Positions 1-7,848 of a stretch of 64,000 nt of DNA are shown one piece after another. Source of the DNA: Haloferula luteola. Its GTDB lineage: Bacteria; Verrucomicrobiota; Verrucomicrobiia; Verrucomicrobiales; Akkermansiaceae. Positions within the stretch are counted from its first letter, which is position 1; each line of letters opens with the position of its first letter. Under the pieces are notes generated by a model. The model worked only from the letters and a program-made list of their open reading frames with translations, searched no databases and was not told the DNA's origin. Made by a program: the position numbers and the translations under genes. The stretch lies in NCBI RefSeq assembly GCF_014201715.1, contig NZ_JACHFD010000005.1, positions 62,001 through 126,000 on the forward strand, written 5' to 3'.

Positions 1-1
1 C

Positions 2-313
2 TGGGATCCCGATGGAGGGGTGATCAACCTTTCCAATTCGAATGATCAGTTGCTTCTGTTGGACGACGCAGGTCAGGTGGTTGACATGGTAAGTTGGGGA
101 AACACCTTTGCCATGAACCCGGCTCTGGATGCGAGTGCGGAGAGCGATGGTCAGAGTTATCATCGAATCGATCCGTTTGTGGATACAGACACGGCCGCAG
201 ATTGGGCTCTGACGACGGGGGCTTCCCTCAGCACCCCTGGAGTGGTGCCTGAGCCCGGTGTGACGGTTTTGGGTATCGCGGGCCTGGGCTTGCTGGTGCG
301 TCGTCGTCGTTGA
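2..313 (+). CDS. PEP-CTERM exported protein, lamin-tail-like domain (5' partial)
   Basis: The reading frame is open from base 2, so the gene starts outside the window. The visible part begins inside what looks like a lamin-tail-type beta domain (NLSNSNDQLLLLDDAGQVVD, followed by a VSWG motif). It ends in a typical PEP-CTERM sorting tail: a VPEPG motif, a short hydrophobic stretch and a final run of four arginines. In this family the tail directs export and is cut by an exosortase, leaving the protein at or outside the envelope. The stop at 311-313 is followed 24 bases later by the next gene on the same strand. The substrate or partner of the protein cannot be read from this fragment. Confidence 0.8.
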   Translation, partial: WDPDGGVINLSNSNDQLLLLDDAGQVVDMVSWGNTFAMNPALDASAESDGQSYHRIDPFVDTDTAADWALTTGASLSTPGVVPEPGVTVLGIAGLGLLVRRRR

Positions 314-337
314 GCCTTCTGGACCTCTCGTAGAATC

Positions 338-1150
338 ATGCACGGGCATCGCTGGATGGCCGCCGCGATTGGCGTGGCGGCTCCCTTGTTGGCGCGAGAT
401 GGCGCGGAGTTTGGCACGGTCAAAGTGGTGCAACTCGACGCTGGGAATCGTGCGGATTCGGTCGATTTGTCGTTGGATGGGGCGACTTCAGGGGTGGTGC
501 TGGCGGGAGGGAATCGAGGCGACTACGATCTTGATTTCGGGAGATCCAACGACGTGTTGGCAGGCGCGTTGGTGGCGGCGGTGGCGGAGCGGTCGAGGGA
601 CAATTCAGCGCAAGGAGACGCCATGGGCGCCTTCTTTGCGACATCCGCCCATGATCGGACGACTGCCGGGCGCTATTACCTTTCTCTATTCAACAGTCCC
701 GATGCTGGGGAAGTGAACATCGATACCAGCTTCGGGTGGTTTCCGTTTGAAAGTTTTCGGGGTGGTCTGGCACTCAATGAGACCAACGGGGGCGCGACGA
801 CGGAACTGATCGGGTCTCCTGGCATGGAGTTGGGAGAGCAGTGGGTCGATTTGGGAGGAGGCCGGTATGCGGTGGATTTGCGAGCGCTCGGGGCGGATGC
901 CTCGCGAGGGGTTTTGCTGACTCATGGTGCCAAGAACGAGGACAACTTTGCGTTGAGTGCTGCGAATGCCGATGGGACGTTCACGGTGTTCGTCCACGAC
1001 AATGGAGCTCAAGGGCAATCGTATGAGGCGGATCCGGCATCGTTCGTCTTTGTGCCCGCAGCCGGTGTCGGCAGTGATAGGATCGCAGCGGTGGCCCGTG
1101 TGAATAGCGATGGTGTAACGCGTCGGAAGTCTGCGTACAGTCCTGCGTAG
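338..1150 (+). CDS. 5' part of a secreted multidomain protein gene, cut by the prophage
   Basis: The N-terminus is a signal peptide (MHGHRWMAAAIGVAAPLLA). The following ~240 residues are beta-rich. One block (RGVLLTHG..., then DGTFTVFV) recurs in diverged form just beyond the prophage (RGILLVTPCGGDQ, then NLVLL), as expected for tandem repeats of one protein. After the motif NSDGV at about 1117 the frame runs into 11 unrelated residues and stops at 1150, inside the prophage. Codon use (many GTG and GGG codons) matches 38744-42247 rather than the GCC-rich phage genes. I infer that this is the amino end of the LamG/phosphoesterase gene at 38744-42247. The truncated product may still be made and exported. 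Confidence 0.7.
   Translation: MHGHRWMAAAIGVAAPLLARDGAEFGTVKVVQLDAGNRADSVDLSLDGATSGVVLAGGNRGDYDLDFGRSNDVLAGALVAAVAERSRDNSAQGDAMGAFFATSAHDRTTAGRYYLSLFNSPDAGEVNIDTSFGWFPFESFRGGLALNETNGGATTELIGSPGMELGEQWVDLGGGRYAVDLRALGADASRGVLLTHGAKNEDNFALSAANADGTFTVFVHDNGAQGQSYEADPASFVFVPAAGVGSDRIAAVARVNSDGVTRRKSAYSPA
1112..1117. repeat. Left copy of probable target-site duplication GGTGTA
   Basis: GGTGTA occurs here as two in-frame codons (Gly-Val) of the interrupted host gene. It occurs again at 38744-38749 in the same codon phase, at the point where host-like coding resumes. Mu-type transposition usually duplicates 5 bp, so one of the six matching bases may be chance. Joining 1-1117 to 38750 onwards restores an open host frame. 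Confidence 0.55.
1127..1138 (+). repeat. Left-end candidate transposase-binding site
   Basis: AAGTCTGCGTAC lies about 10 bp inside the inferred left end. It recurs in inverted orientation near the right end as GTACGCATACTT (11 of 12 matching), and a weaker copy follows it. Mu-type transposases bind repeated sites near both ends in opposite orientations, and this arrangement fits. The function is inferred. Confidence 0.45.
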
Positions 1151-1178
1151 AAAATATCCAAACGGGTCATCCGAAGTT

Positions 1179-1238
1179 CTCAACAGCTGATCCTCGGCCG
1201 ATGGGCGGCTACTCCACGGCCGAGGATCAGCTGTTGAG
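1179..1238. terminator. Perfect 22-bp inverted repeat, probable bidirectional terminator
   Basis: The arms at 1179-1200 and 1217-1238 are exact reverse complements (CTCAACAGCTGATCCTCGGC at the start of the left arm) around a 16-nt loop. The structure lies about 160 bp beyond the end of the leftward tail operon and just inside the prophage, a natural place to stop late transcription from running into the host gene. There is no T-tract on either strand, so a rho-independent mechanism is uncertain. A REP-like or protein-binding role is also possible. Confidence 0.5.
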
Positions 1239-1320
1239 CCAGTTTACGCACTCGTGAACACTGTTTAGGGCTCCTCTCCTTCGCGGATAGACGCGGCGAT
1301 GTGCTCCATGGCCCGACGCT

Positions 1321-1338
1321 ACCCTACACAAGTAGGGT
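1321..1338. terminator. Small hairpin after the leftward tail operon
   Basis: ACCCTAC and GTAGGGT form a perfect 7-bp stem with an ACAA loop, 57 bp downstream of the stop of the last leftward gene. It has no T-run. The rest of 1151-1394 holds only the larger hairpin at 1179-1238 and a short direct repeat (TGAAGACG twice, near 1377 and 1400). Confidence 0.3.
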
Positions 1339-1394
1339 GTAGAAATAGGGTGAATTGGGCGAGAGTTTAGCCCCACTGAAGACGTCGCCGTTCA

Positions 1395-2255
1395 TTAACT
1401 GAAGACGCCCCGTGCTATATTGCGGGCATACTCAGCTTCGAGCATTGCGACCGCATCGAAGCCCGATGGAAAGAGATGGGCATGCCCACGGAAGAGCCGG
1501 AATCCATCGCGCGTGGCGAAGCTGTTGGAGAACTGCCCGAAGTTTCCAATGCCGAGTTTTGCAGAACTGAAATCCACTGTATTGTCGGCACCCGTGGCGA
1601 CCGACTCGCTAGTTCCTCCCGAGGAGCGGATGCGGAGGGTAGTAGTCGTGCCTTGCCTGCGAACCGAGACCTGCGCCACCAACCCAGCATGCAGGTCCCG
1701 AATTGTCCCTGGGTTCATCGTCTCGTAGGCGTTGAGCGCAGTTTGCCGCCTCCCAAAGAGGCTGCCTGCGGAGGTTGTAAAAGCCAGCAGCACCAGCTCT
1801 GGATGGGTCACGTAGCTTGTCGCGCCGCGGCATAGAGAAAATAGCCCGCCACTTAAACCAGTCGATGGAGCAGGCCAGTTCGCCACGGTGGGGAGCTTGA
1901 AATATCCCACGATGATGAAATCCTGGCCGCCATCGTAGATCGCCGCCGACACAGATGCGGGCAGCTCGATGCCGAAATCCCGCACCGTTCCGGTCCCGCT
2001 GAAGTCGATGCCGCCGCCGGCCAAAGTCAACCCGACATCCGGGGCTGAGATTGTGGCCGAGAGGTTATTGGCGGACAGGTCCTTGATGACTTTCCCGGCC
2101 ACCGGATCTCCGTCAGGAATCGAGTAGGTATTTGCGAAATCGAAGAGGAATAGCGTGTCCGGATAATCGGAGATCAGCGGATCCCGACGCAGTGGGAAGC
2201 CTCCCCCGCTAAGAGTGAACTTCGCGACGTGAACTTCGGTCACATGAGCAGACAT
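1395..2255 (-). CDS. Phage tail-associated LamG/concanavalin-like protein
   Basis: A 286-residue protein, the last gene of the leftward late operon, 15 bp beyond the tail-fibre gene. The segment from about residue 35 (DTLFLFDFANTY), through LSANNLSATI, GGGIDFSGTG and DFIIVGYFKLP, to LRIRSSGGTS and KLGIGNFG has the layout of a LamG/concanavalin A-like jelly roll, as in carbohydrate-binding virion proteins. The position after an SGNH tail fibre suggests a second receptor-binding or tip subunit. The family assignment rests on motif pattern alone; the ligand is unknown. Confidence 0.55.
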   Translation of the reverse strand: MSAHVTEVHVAKFTLSGGGFPLRRDPLISDYPDTLFLFDFANTYSIPDGDPVAGKVIKDLSANNLSATISAPDVGLTLAGGGIDFSGTGTVRDFGIELPASVSAAIYDGGQDFIIVGYFKLPTVANWPAPSTGLSGGLFSLCRGATSYVTHPELVLLAFTTSAGSLFGRRQTALNAYETMNPGTIRDLHAGLVAQVSVRRQGTTTTLRIRSSGGTSESVATGADNTVDFSSAKLGIGNFGQFSNSFATRDGFRLFRGHAHLFPSGFDAVAMLEAEYARNIARGVFS

Positions 2256-2270
2256 AATAGCTAGAGCAGT

Positions 2271-4244
2271 TTAGGGGTTGAGCAGAATCGAATAGATGGA
2301 GTCAGCAATGATGGGGCCACCTCCGTTATCGGTGGGGTGAATCTGGGGGTCTTCGTTTTCGAAAAGGCCCCGAGATGTCTCGCTCGCAGGATACTTGTAG
2401 CTCGCAAACGGCCCGAAGATTTTCATCAGGTCGAGGAAAGCGCCTCCGATTTCCGTCGCAGCCTTACGGTGCGCAGCCCGGTAGTGAGCCATCGTAAACT
2501 CCTTGCCTGCCATCCCATTCTCAGGCGAACAAACGAAGAGAAAGTCACACAATGGAGCCGCGGCGCGGAATCGTCCGGCCAGAGTCGAGAAGTAGGCAGC
2601 CACCTGATCAGGATCACGATTCCCAGACATTTCATTGGTGCCAAATAGAATGACGACGACGTCCAGATTAAGCAGTGATAATCCAGTCACGAAGTGTTCT
2701 TCGTTGACGTATTCCACGAAGTTCTCCGCCCTTCCGCCTGACAGGCCGAGCTTGTGGACGATCACACCGGATTCATCACGTGAGGCATCAATCCCGTCGA
2801 GGATCACCCCATTATCGCCTACGGATTCCGTCTCGATCTTCAGGCTTGAGTGGAGGTCGCGGTCCAGTGCGATCATCACCAATCCATAGCCGCTCACGTC
2901 GTCAGTATCGACCGAGATCCATGAGCTCCCGCCGTCGATCGAGTATTTGAAGGAGCCCCCACCAGGTTGCTTGCGGTAGTGGATGCGCACCTGATCCTGA
3001 CGCTGATAGAAATTTACCTGAACTGTGAGCCCGACAGTGAGGCCGATCATGTGATTACCCGCGAGGCCATAGACGGCACCCGGTGCGTTGTAGGTCTGCG
3101 CCCAGCCTTCACTGCGCGTCATTCCCATCAGGGATGGATCCGCACATCCGCTGCACGATGTGCCGAGATTGAAGTAGCTGAATGATCCGTATCCTGCCGA
3201 CTTCCCTCCAAAGACTGCGGCGAGCTTTTGCGTGAGTCGCTGAATATATCGTGTCGATTTTTGGGTGTAGGAGTCGCCACAGAAGCCCATGGCAATCTGC
3301 GTGTCCGGCGTGCCCTTTTCCAGCTGCGTCCGCTTGAACCGGAGTTGGCGGAGGTTCCATTGCCCCCACTCAGCAGCGTCCAGGTGACCCTCTGGGGTGA
3401 TGGCGTGGTCCAGCCTCGCACTCAGGGATGCAGTTTCGCCGCGCGCCGCTTCCACCTCACTCACGAGGCTTGCCGCATCCTCCACTCCATAGAGCGTAGT
3501 GTGGTAGGTTCCGTCGTCCTCGAGATAGGCGTATATCACGCCATTGGCGGATTTCCAGATCTTGGCAATGCCCGTGTAGTCGTCCAATTCGCTGAACGCA
3601 CTGCGCAGGTCTGGATGCATTTGCGGCAGTCCGATCGCCTCCTCCTCGATCCCATCAGCGCCAATCAGCGGGATCGACCCAGCAGCCAATACTTGGAAGA
3701 CCGAGCCATCGTCGTAGGTGTATCGCCATGGCACATAGTTGGCATCCACATCCACGCGGGCGACCCCTGAGATCTTGTCCCAGATCTCCGGTTTGTTCTC
3801 CTCCAGCTCGGCTACTTTGACCTCTTGATTCGTCAGCCGGGCATTCACGTCGCTCGTCGTAGGAGACCACACCGCCGATCCATCCTTGCGCACATAGAGG
3901 AGGACTTTCGTTTTGTCCGAATCTCCCCACACATACCCGGTTTGATCGGCCCCGGTGGAGTTCGTCCCTACCGGAAGCTCCGCGTAGGTCTCCACAAAAA
4001 AATCGTAATCGGCACCAGCCGCGGCCGCTGCATCGAGCGCAGCCTGGCGGGAGCGGTCGGAGGAATCTTTCGCAGCTTGCGCGGATCGGGCGGCATCTTC
4101 AGAGGAGAGTAGGGATGCCGTGGCCAATGCTTCAGAGGCTGACGTATCTCCATCGTCACCCTTCTCGCCTTTGTCGCCCTTCTCGCCTTTCGCTCCTTGT
4201 GGCCCCCGGGAACCGCGAAGAATGATTTCAGTCTGGATGTTCAT
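2271..4244 (-). CDS. Tail fibre with collagen-like N-terminus and SGNH/GDSL esterase domain
   Basis: 657 residues. Residues 11-33 are Gly-X-Y collagen repeats (GPQGAKGEKGDKGEKGDDGD), followed by an Ala-rich helical stretch, which together suit a trimeric fibre stalk. The C-terminal half carries the SGNH hydrolase blocks: GDSYT at about 320 (nucleophile Ser), GTNEM at about 540 and DPQIHP near 633 (catalytic Asp and His). Such domains deacetylate or de-esterify surface polysaccharides in tail spikes. The gene overlaps the 108-residue gene upstream by 4 bp. Inference: a receptor-binding, glycan-modifying fibre. The start was chosen by the overlap and by the collagen repeats following directly. 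Confidence 0.85.
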   Translation of the reverse strand: MNIQTEIILRGSRGPQGAKGEKGDKGEKGDDGDTSASEALATASLLSSEDAARSAQAAKDSSDRSRQAALDAAAAAGADYDFFVETYAELPVGTNSTGADQTGYVWGDSDKTKVLLYVRKDGSAVWSPTTSDVNARLTNQEVKVAELEENKPEIWDKISGVARVDVDANYVPWRYTYDDGSVFQVLAAGSIPLIGADGIEEEAIGLPQMHPDLRSAFSELDDYTGIAKIWKSANGVIYAYLEDDGTYHTTLYGVEDAASLVSEVEAARGETASLSARLDHAITPEGHLDAAEWGQWNLRQLRFKRTQLEKGTPDTQIAMGFCGDSYTQKSTRYIQRLTQKLAAVFGGKSAGYGSFSYFNLGTSCSGCADPSLMGMTRSEGWAQTYNAPGAVYGLAGNHMIGLTVGLTVQVNFYQRQDQVRIHYRKQPGGGSFKYSIDGGSSWISVDTDDVSGYGLVMIALDRDLHSSLKIETESVGDNGVILDGIDASRDESGVIVHKLGLSGGRAENFVEYVNEEHFVTGLSLLNLDVVVILFGTNEMSGNRDPDQVAAYFSTLAGRFRAAAPLCDFLFVCSPENGMAGKEFTMAHYRAAHRKAATEIGGAFLDLMKIFGPFASYKYPASETSRGLFENEDPQIHPTDNGGGPIIADSIYSILLNP

Positions 4245-4567
4245 GCAGATGCGCTGGCTTGTCGGTGTTCTAGGGTGAGGCGGGTCGTCTCGGTCCAGCG
4301 GTCCTTCCCTTCTGGATCGGTGTAGCGGATGTCGTAGTAGAGGACGCCGGGCTCAAAGGGTTCCTCCCGGGTGTCCAGGTCGGTCATGGCCATGCCGTCT
4401 TCGATCACCATCGGGAATTCGAAATCAGGATCACTTGTGTCTCCGGTGAGGGAGAATCCGATGACCGCTCTCCAGGTCTCATCCATCGGGATGATCTCTC
4501 CATCGGGATCTTTCAGCTGCAGGGCGATTTCAAGTGGATCTCCCCATTTCATGGTTTGCCAGATCAT
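4241..4567 (-). CDS. Small phage structural protein, beta-rich
   Basis: 108 residues, coupled to the portal gene upstream and the tail fibre downstream by ATGA overlaps. It is acidic and rich in predicted beta strands (VLYYDIRYTDPEGKDRWTET, then TRLTLEH), a layout often seen in baseplate or fibre-adaptor proteins such as the BppU N-terminal domain. I do not recognise a specific family. Between portal and fibre, a linker between the virion body and the fibre is the simplest reading. Confidence 0.6.
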   Translation of the reverse strand: MIWQTMKWGDPLEIALQLKDPDGEIIPMDETWRAVIGFSLTGDTSDPDFEFPMVIEDGMAMTDLDTREEPFEPGVLYYDIRYTDPEGKDRWTETTRLTLEHRQASASA

Positions 4568-6255
4568 GAGGCGGTGCGGAGGTTGAGGGTAGCGTTGGCA
4601 GCGTTTGAGACCAGGCAGGCCTCCACGATCGAGGCCGCCTTCCGGCTTGGGAGTTCGGGGAAGCGCTGGCGCAACTTCGCCTCGAAGTCCTCGAGTGATT
4701 CCGAATCCCTTAAAATCCCAGCCACCGGTGAGAGGCTGTCGATCATGGCGAGGGCCAGCGTTTCGGCTTGCCCTGCGGCGATGGCATCGCAGGCGTCCCG
4801 CACTGCATTGGAGCGGCGAGTGAGAGCCGGCACTACTGCATCTGCAGACAGCGCAGCCAGCCGCGCCTGAATCTTCTTTCGAGTCTCGGCAACGAGCTGC
4901 TGATCGCCGGCGCGGTTAAGTCTCTCCAGTGCGAGGGTGAGCTCATTGAAGCTTGTGATCTCTTGATCCTCCTGGTCATCGATCGGAGGAGGGCCCAGCA
5001 AGCCTTCGCTTCCCGGCTGCACCACCGCCGCGGCACGGCGGAGGCCCAGCCCCAGCCGGCCCGAGAGCGTTTCGATGCCGTCGTCGGTGAGCTCCACGCC
5101 CGCGTCTTTCAGCGCGGGCAGCACCGCACCTATGGCTGAGAGTTCGGCGGCAGACTCTCCACCCCAGGCCACTGTTGGCGACCGTCCCTGCCAGCCATTC
5201 AGGCGGCAAAGCGAGTCAAAGATCTGCGTTCGCATCACATGCCCCAGCCGCCGGCCGTCGAACTGACGAATGTCCTGGCGCACCGCCTCTTGGATGGTTG
5301 CCTGCCCGCCTCCCAGCCCGACGTTCTGGGCCGTCGAACTCATCGTTTGGCCCACAATCACCTTGGACAGTTCCGCATTCGCCACGGCGTGGAATTTCTC
5401 GAAGGCATCTCCGGCGCCAGCGGTGGCCGCCTGCTCCAGCTCGATTTCCACGTGCTTCGGCACAGCCAGACCAAAGACCTTGCTGGCAGTCTGAAATGCC
5501 TGACCGAGCACGGCCCGGGCGGCGTCATCCGTGTCATCATATTTCGCCACCATGAAGGGCGATCCGAATCGATCGAGGAAGCGCGCCCACCAGTGACGAT
5601 CCATCACCGAGAAGAGCCACCAGAAGACCACCGCACGCATGGGGCCGCCCCAAGTATCGGGCAGTCCTGCATGCACATGGAGCCTCCCAATGACATAGCG
5701 CATCGGATCGGCATCATGCTTCGTGGAGAGGCGGTTGCCGCGGGCGTCCACATCCCAGATCCGCAGGTATCCATCGGTCCAGTCCAGCAGGCGGTGAGGC
5801 ACAGGCCGCAGCTCTGCCAGCTCGTAGTGCCAGCCGGGCTTGGTGCTGGGGCGGTAGATCTTTTCTAGCAGTGCTACCGGATACAGCGTGGCATCCAGCA
5901 GGTGCAGCTGTGCATCTAGCAGTTCGTCGAGTTCGTCGAGGTTCTCGCGGATCGCATTGGCCACGGACACATCGGCAGGATTTTCATCATCGCACGCCTC
6001 CACCCGCATCTCATCGCCCAGCACTGCCAGCTTCCGCTTGCCGAATTCTGATGAACAGTGGGAGTGACCGGCCACGATGTCACGTGCCAGCGAGAAGTAG
6101 TCGGTCAGGTCCCCGTGGGCGGCCGCGTCCAGGATGTGGTGCAGCGCATCCACGCTCATCCCGTTGGCGATGGGTGCTGGCTCCTGCCGCACGTCCAGCC
6201 ATTTGCGGACGCTCTTCAGTGGCACCAGACGTTGAATGATGGATCGGAGGTTCAT
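4564..6255 (-). CDS. Portal protein, Mu gp29-like (DUF935)
   Basis: 563 residues from the ATG at 6255, chosen because it overlaps the stop of the upstream nuclease gene (ATGA). A longer in-frame start at 6294 would add an untypical Pro-rich leader. The sequence follows the DUF935 portal pattern: N-terminal DYFSLARDIV and SSEFGKRKLAV, the RYVIGRLHVHAG block, MDRHWWARFLDRFGSPFMVA and the C-terminal QEAVRQDIRQFDGRRLGHVM. The portal forms the dodecameric vertex through which DNA is packaged and to which the tail joins. It stands directly after the terminase genes as in Mu, but here the head genes are elsewhere, on the other strand. Confidence 0.9.
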   Translation of the reverse strand: MNLRSIIQRLVPLKSVRKWLDVRQEPAPIANGMSVDALHHILDAAAHGDLTDYFSLARDIVAGHSHCSSEFGKRKLAVLGDEMRVEACDDENPADVSVANAIRENLDELDELLDAQLHLLDATLYPVALLEKIYRPSTKPGWHYELAELRPVPHRLLDWTDGYLRIWDVDARGNRLSTKHDADPMRYVIGRLHVHAGLPDTWGGPMRAVVFWWLFSVMDRHWWARFLDRFGSPFMVAKYDDTDDAARAVLGQAFQTASKVFGLAVPKHVEIELEQAATAGAGDAFEKFHAVANAELSKVIVGQTMSSTAQNVGLGGGQATIQEAVRQDIRQFDGRRLGHVMRTQIFDSLCRLNGWQGRSPTVAWGGESAAELSAIGAVLPALKDAGVELTDDGIETLSGRLGLGLRRAAAVVQPGSEGLLGPPPIDDQEDQEITSFNELTLALERLNRAGDQQLVAETRKKIQARLAALSADAVVPALTRRSNAVRDACDAIAAGQAETLALAMIDSLSPVAGILRDSESLEDFEAKLRQRFPELPSRKAASIVEACLVSNAANATLNLRTAS

Positions 6256-6959
6256 GCGAGGAATCGTTCCTGGCTCACGCGGCGGCGCAGCCATTTGTTT
6301 TTGATGCCGGGCCTATCGGCAGGATCATGGCCAAAGGTTCCCACGGGCAGAGGATCGGCGCGGACCACGCCGCTGCCGCTGGTCAGTGCCCAGTGGGAGA
6401 GCTTCCCGGAGTCAAAGCAGTCACCGTGCTCCCCGTTCTTGCCGGTCTCTGTCACGAAGCCCCCGGCCTCCCGTTTCACCAGGCGGTAGTCATAGGCTAC
6501 GAAGTCATCGGCAGGCAGCACGCCCAGACCATCTTCCAGCAGGCTTGAGAAAAGGTTGCCGAGCAGCGTCTTGGCATCCATCTCGATGCCTCGGTGAGTC
6601 AGCTTCTGCTGGCCAGTCACCAGCTCCACTGGCACCCGCCCGGAGAATTCCCGCCGCAGTTGGGTGGCGAAGAATTTTTCATTCGAGGCATCGATGCACA
6701 GCCGCCGCGGCCGCACCTCCACGGCGTTCAGTTGGCTGAGCACCAGAGCCAGCACCGCGCGGGTCACTTCGGGATCCGCCGTCTTCCATGAGAGAATCAG
6801 TCGGGCATACCATAGCCCGGCATGGCTTTGGGAAACAGTGAGGCTCGAGGGATTGGAGGTGCCATTCTCGGTGGTCGCTACGTCCAGCCCCAGGCCAACC
6901 TGCTCGCCAGACAGGCGAGAGGTCCAGGCATCAGGGATGGCATCAGCTACGGTGATCAT
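6252..6959 (-). CDS. Large terminase, nuclease domain only (C-terminal half of gp28)
   Basis: 235 residues from the ATG at 6959, which overlaps the upstream stop as ATGA. The sequence begins where a full gp28-type terminase passes from ATPase to nuclease domain (IPDAWTSRLSGEQVGLGLDV), with Asp26 in the position of the first metal ligand of an RNase H-fold nuclease. A second candidate acidic residue lies in RRLCIDASNEKFF. The partner ATPase domain is encoded at 7845-8765, with two other genes in between. The nuclease cuts concatemeric or integrated phage DNA during headful packaging. With the ATPase it would have to act as a two-chain enzyme, unless the genes are joined in some other way. Confidence 0.8.
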   Translation of the reverse strand: MITVADAIPDAWTSRLSGEQVGLGLDVATTENGTSNPSSLTVSQSHAGLWYARLILSWKTADPEVTRAVLALVLSQLNAVEVRPRRLCIDASNEKFFATQLRREFSGRVPVELVTGQQKLTHRGIEMDAKTLLGNLFSSLLEDGLGVLPADDFVAYDYRLVKREAGGFVTETGKNGEHGDCFDSGKLSHWALTSGSGVVRADPLPVGTFGHDPADRPGIKNKWLRRRVSQERFLA

Positions 6960-7651
6960 GGCAGGAGGGCGGCTTGATCCAGTTGGCGGCGGGTGGAGAC
7001 ACGGCGGCTGGCGCGTGCCACGTTGAAGCCGGTGCCGCACAGCTCCCAGCATCCACCGCTCACCTTACTGGACATACTGCGGAGATCGTAGTCCACATGA
7101 TTCGAGGTGAGTTTGGGCATCTTTGAGAGGATCTCTTCAGCGGCGTTCGCCGTCACGATCACCCCGGCGCTGCCGTTATTGGCACGGATCGCTTCCCGGC
7201 GGGAAATGGGTTCCAGCTCGCGGAAGCCGTCTCCCGTCCAACGGCCAGTATAGCGGGGGAAATGATTCTTCAGCTTGATCCAGCCGCAGCCGGGCGGGGC
7301 CAGATCCAGTGCACTTTCGACCACTTGGGTGATTTCCAGCCCGCGAGGGTTCACGGCATCATCCGGGAAGATGACCGCGCCGTCTGAATGCGCTGCGATC
7401 GTCAGGCAGATCCGGTGAGCGATTGCGCAGCCGATCGTGCCCCAGAGGGGAGCGCGCACCCGCCCACGGATGGAGCCTTTCGCCCAGGACTCCAGAGCAT
7501 CTCCGGCCCAGCCTAGAGCTTCGGCATAGGACCACCATGCGGGATTGGCCTCGATCCCCTGCACCCGCTCCCAGGGCGCGCCGGAATACTCGCGCAGGAA
7601 TTGCTCCAGGCGAGGGCGATCGCAGGTCATGTTGATCACCAGGTATTTCAT
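6956..7651 (-). CDS. Glycosyltransferase family 25-like protein inside the split terminase locus
   Basis: 231 residues from the ATG at 7651, which shares one base with the stop of the small zinc protein (TGATG). The N-terminus (MKYLVINMTCDRPRLEQFL), then WERVQGIEANP, GTIGCAIAHR, AVIFPDDAVN and WIKLKNHFPRY follow the GT25/LPS-type pattern: an N-terminal beta strand, the G-x-x-x-A/S-H region and an acidic metal-binding motif. Such enzymes transfer sugars to lipopolysaccharide or proteins. It is coupled on both sides within the packaging operon. Inference: a late-expressed glycosyltransferase acting on virion or host surface glycans. Confidence 0.65.
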   Translation of the reverse strand: MKYLVINMTCDRPRLEQFLREYSGAPWERVQGIEANPAWWSYAEALGWAGDALESWAKGSIRGRVRAPLWGTIGCAIAHRICLTIAAHSDGAVIFPDDAVNPRGLEITQVVESALDLAPPGCGWIKLKNHFPRYTGRWTGDGFRELEPISRREAIRANNGSAGVIVTANAAEEILSKMPKLTSNHVDYDLRSMSSKVSGGCWELCGTGFNVARASRRVSTRRQLDQAALLP

Positions 7652-7848
7652 CAGGGGTGGGCTTTGCCGATCAGTTGATCCAGCCGCAGCTGAATCTTTT
7701 TGGGGTGCTTGCCGATATGCCACCCACCGCAGTGGCGGCACGGGTAGGCGGACATTTGGGCGTGATTGAGTTTCTTCAGGTGCTGGATCGCCCCGGCTTT
7801 CGATCGATGCCGCACTTTACCGGAGCAACCGGGGAGCTTGCGTTTCAT
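7651..7848 (-). CDS. Small basic zinc-ribbon-like protein
   Basis: 65 residues, very basic, with a Cys-x-x-Cys-Gly-Gly-Trp-His motif (CRHCGGWHIGKHP) that probably binds zinc. Proteins of this size and motif are common in phage genomes, without a clear function. It overlaps the ATPase gene by 4 bp and the glycosyltransferase gene by 1 bp, so all are probably translated together. It may bind nucleic acid, but that is only a guess from charge and motif. Confidence 0.6.
   Translation of the reverse strand: MKRKLPGCSGKVRHRSKAGAIQHLKKLNHAQMSAYPCRHCGGWHIGKHPKKIQLRLDQLIGKAHP

Noticed and set aside
7651..7741. A longer N-terminus for the GT25-like protein (start at 7741)
   Set aside because: It would overlap the zinc-ribbon gene by 90 bp; the ATG at 7651 gives the family's usual start and a 1-bp overlap.
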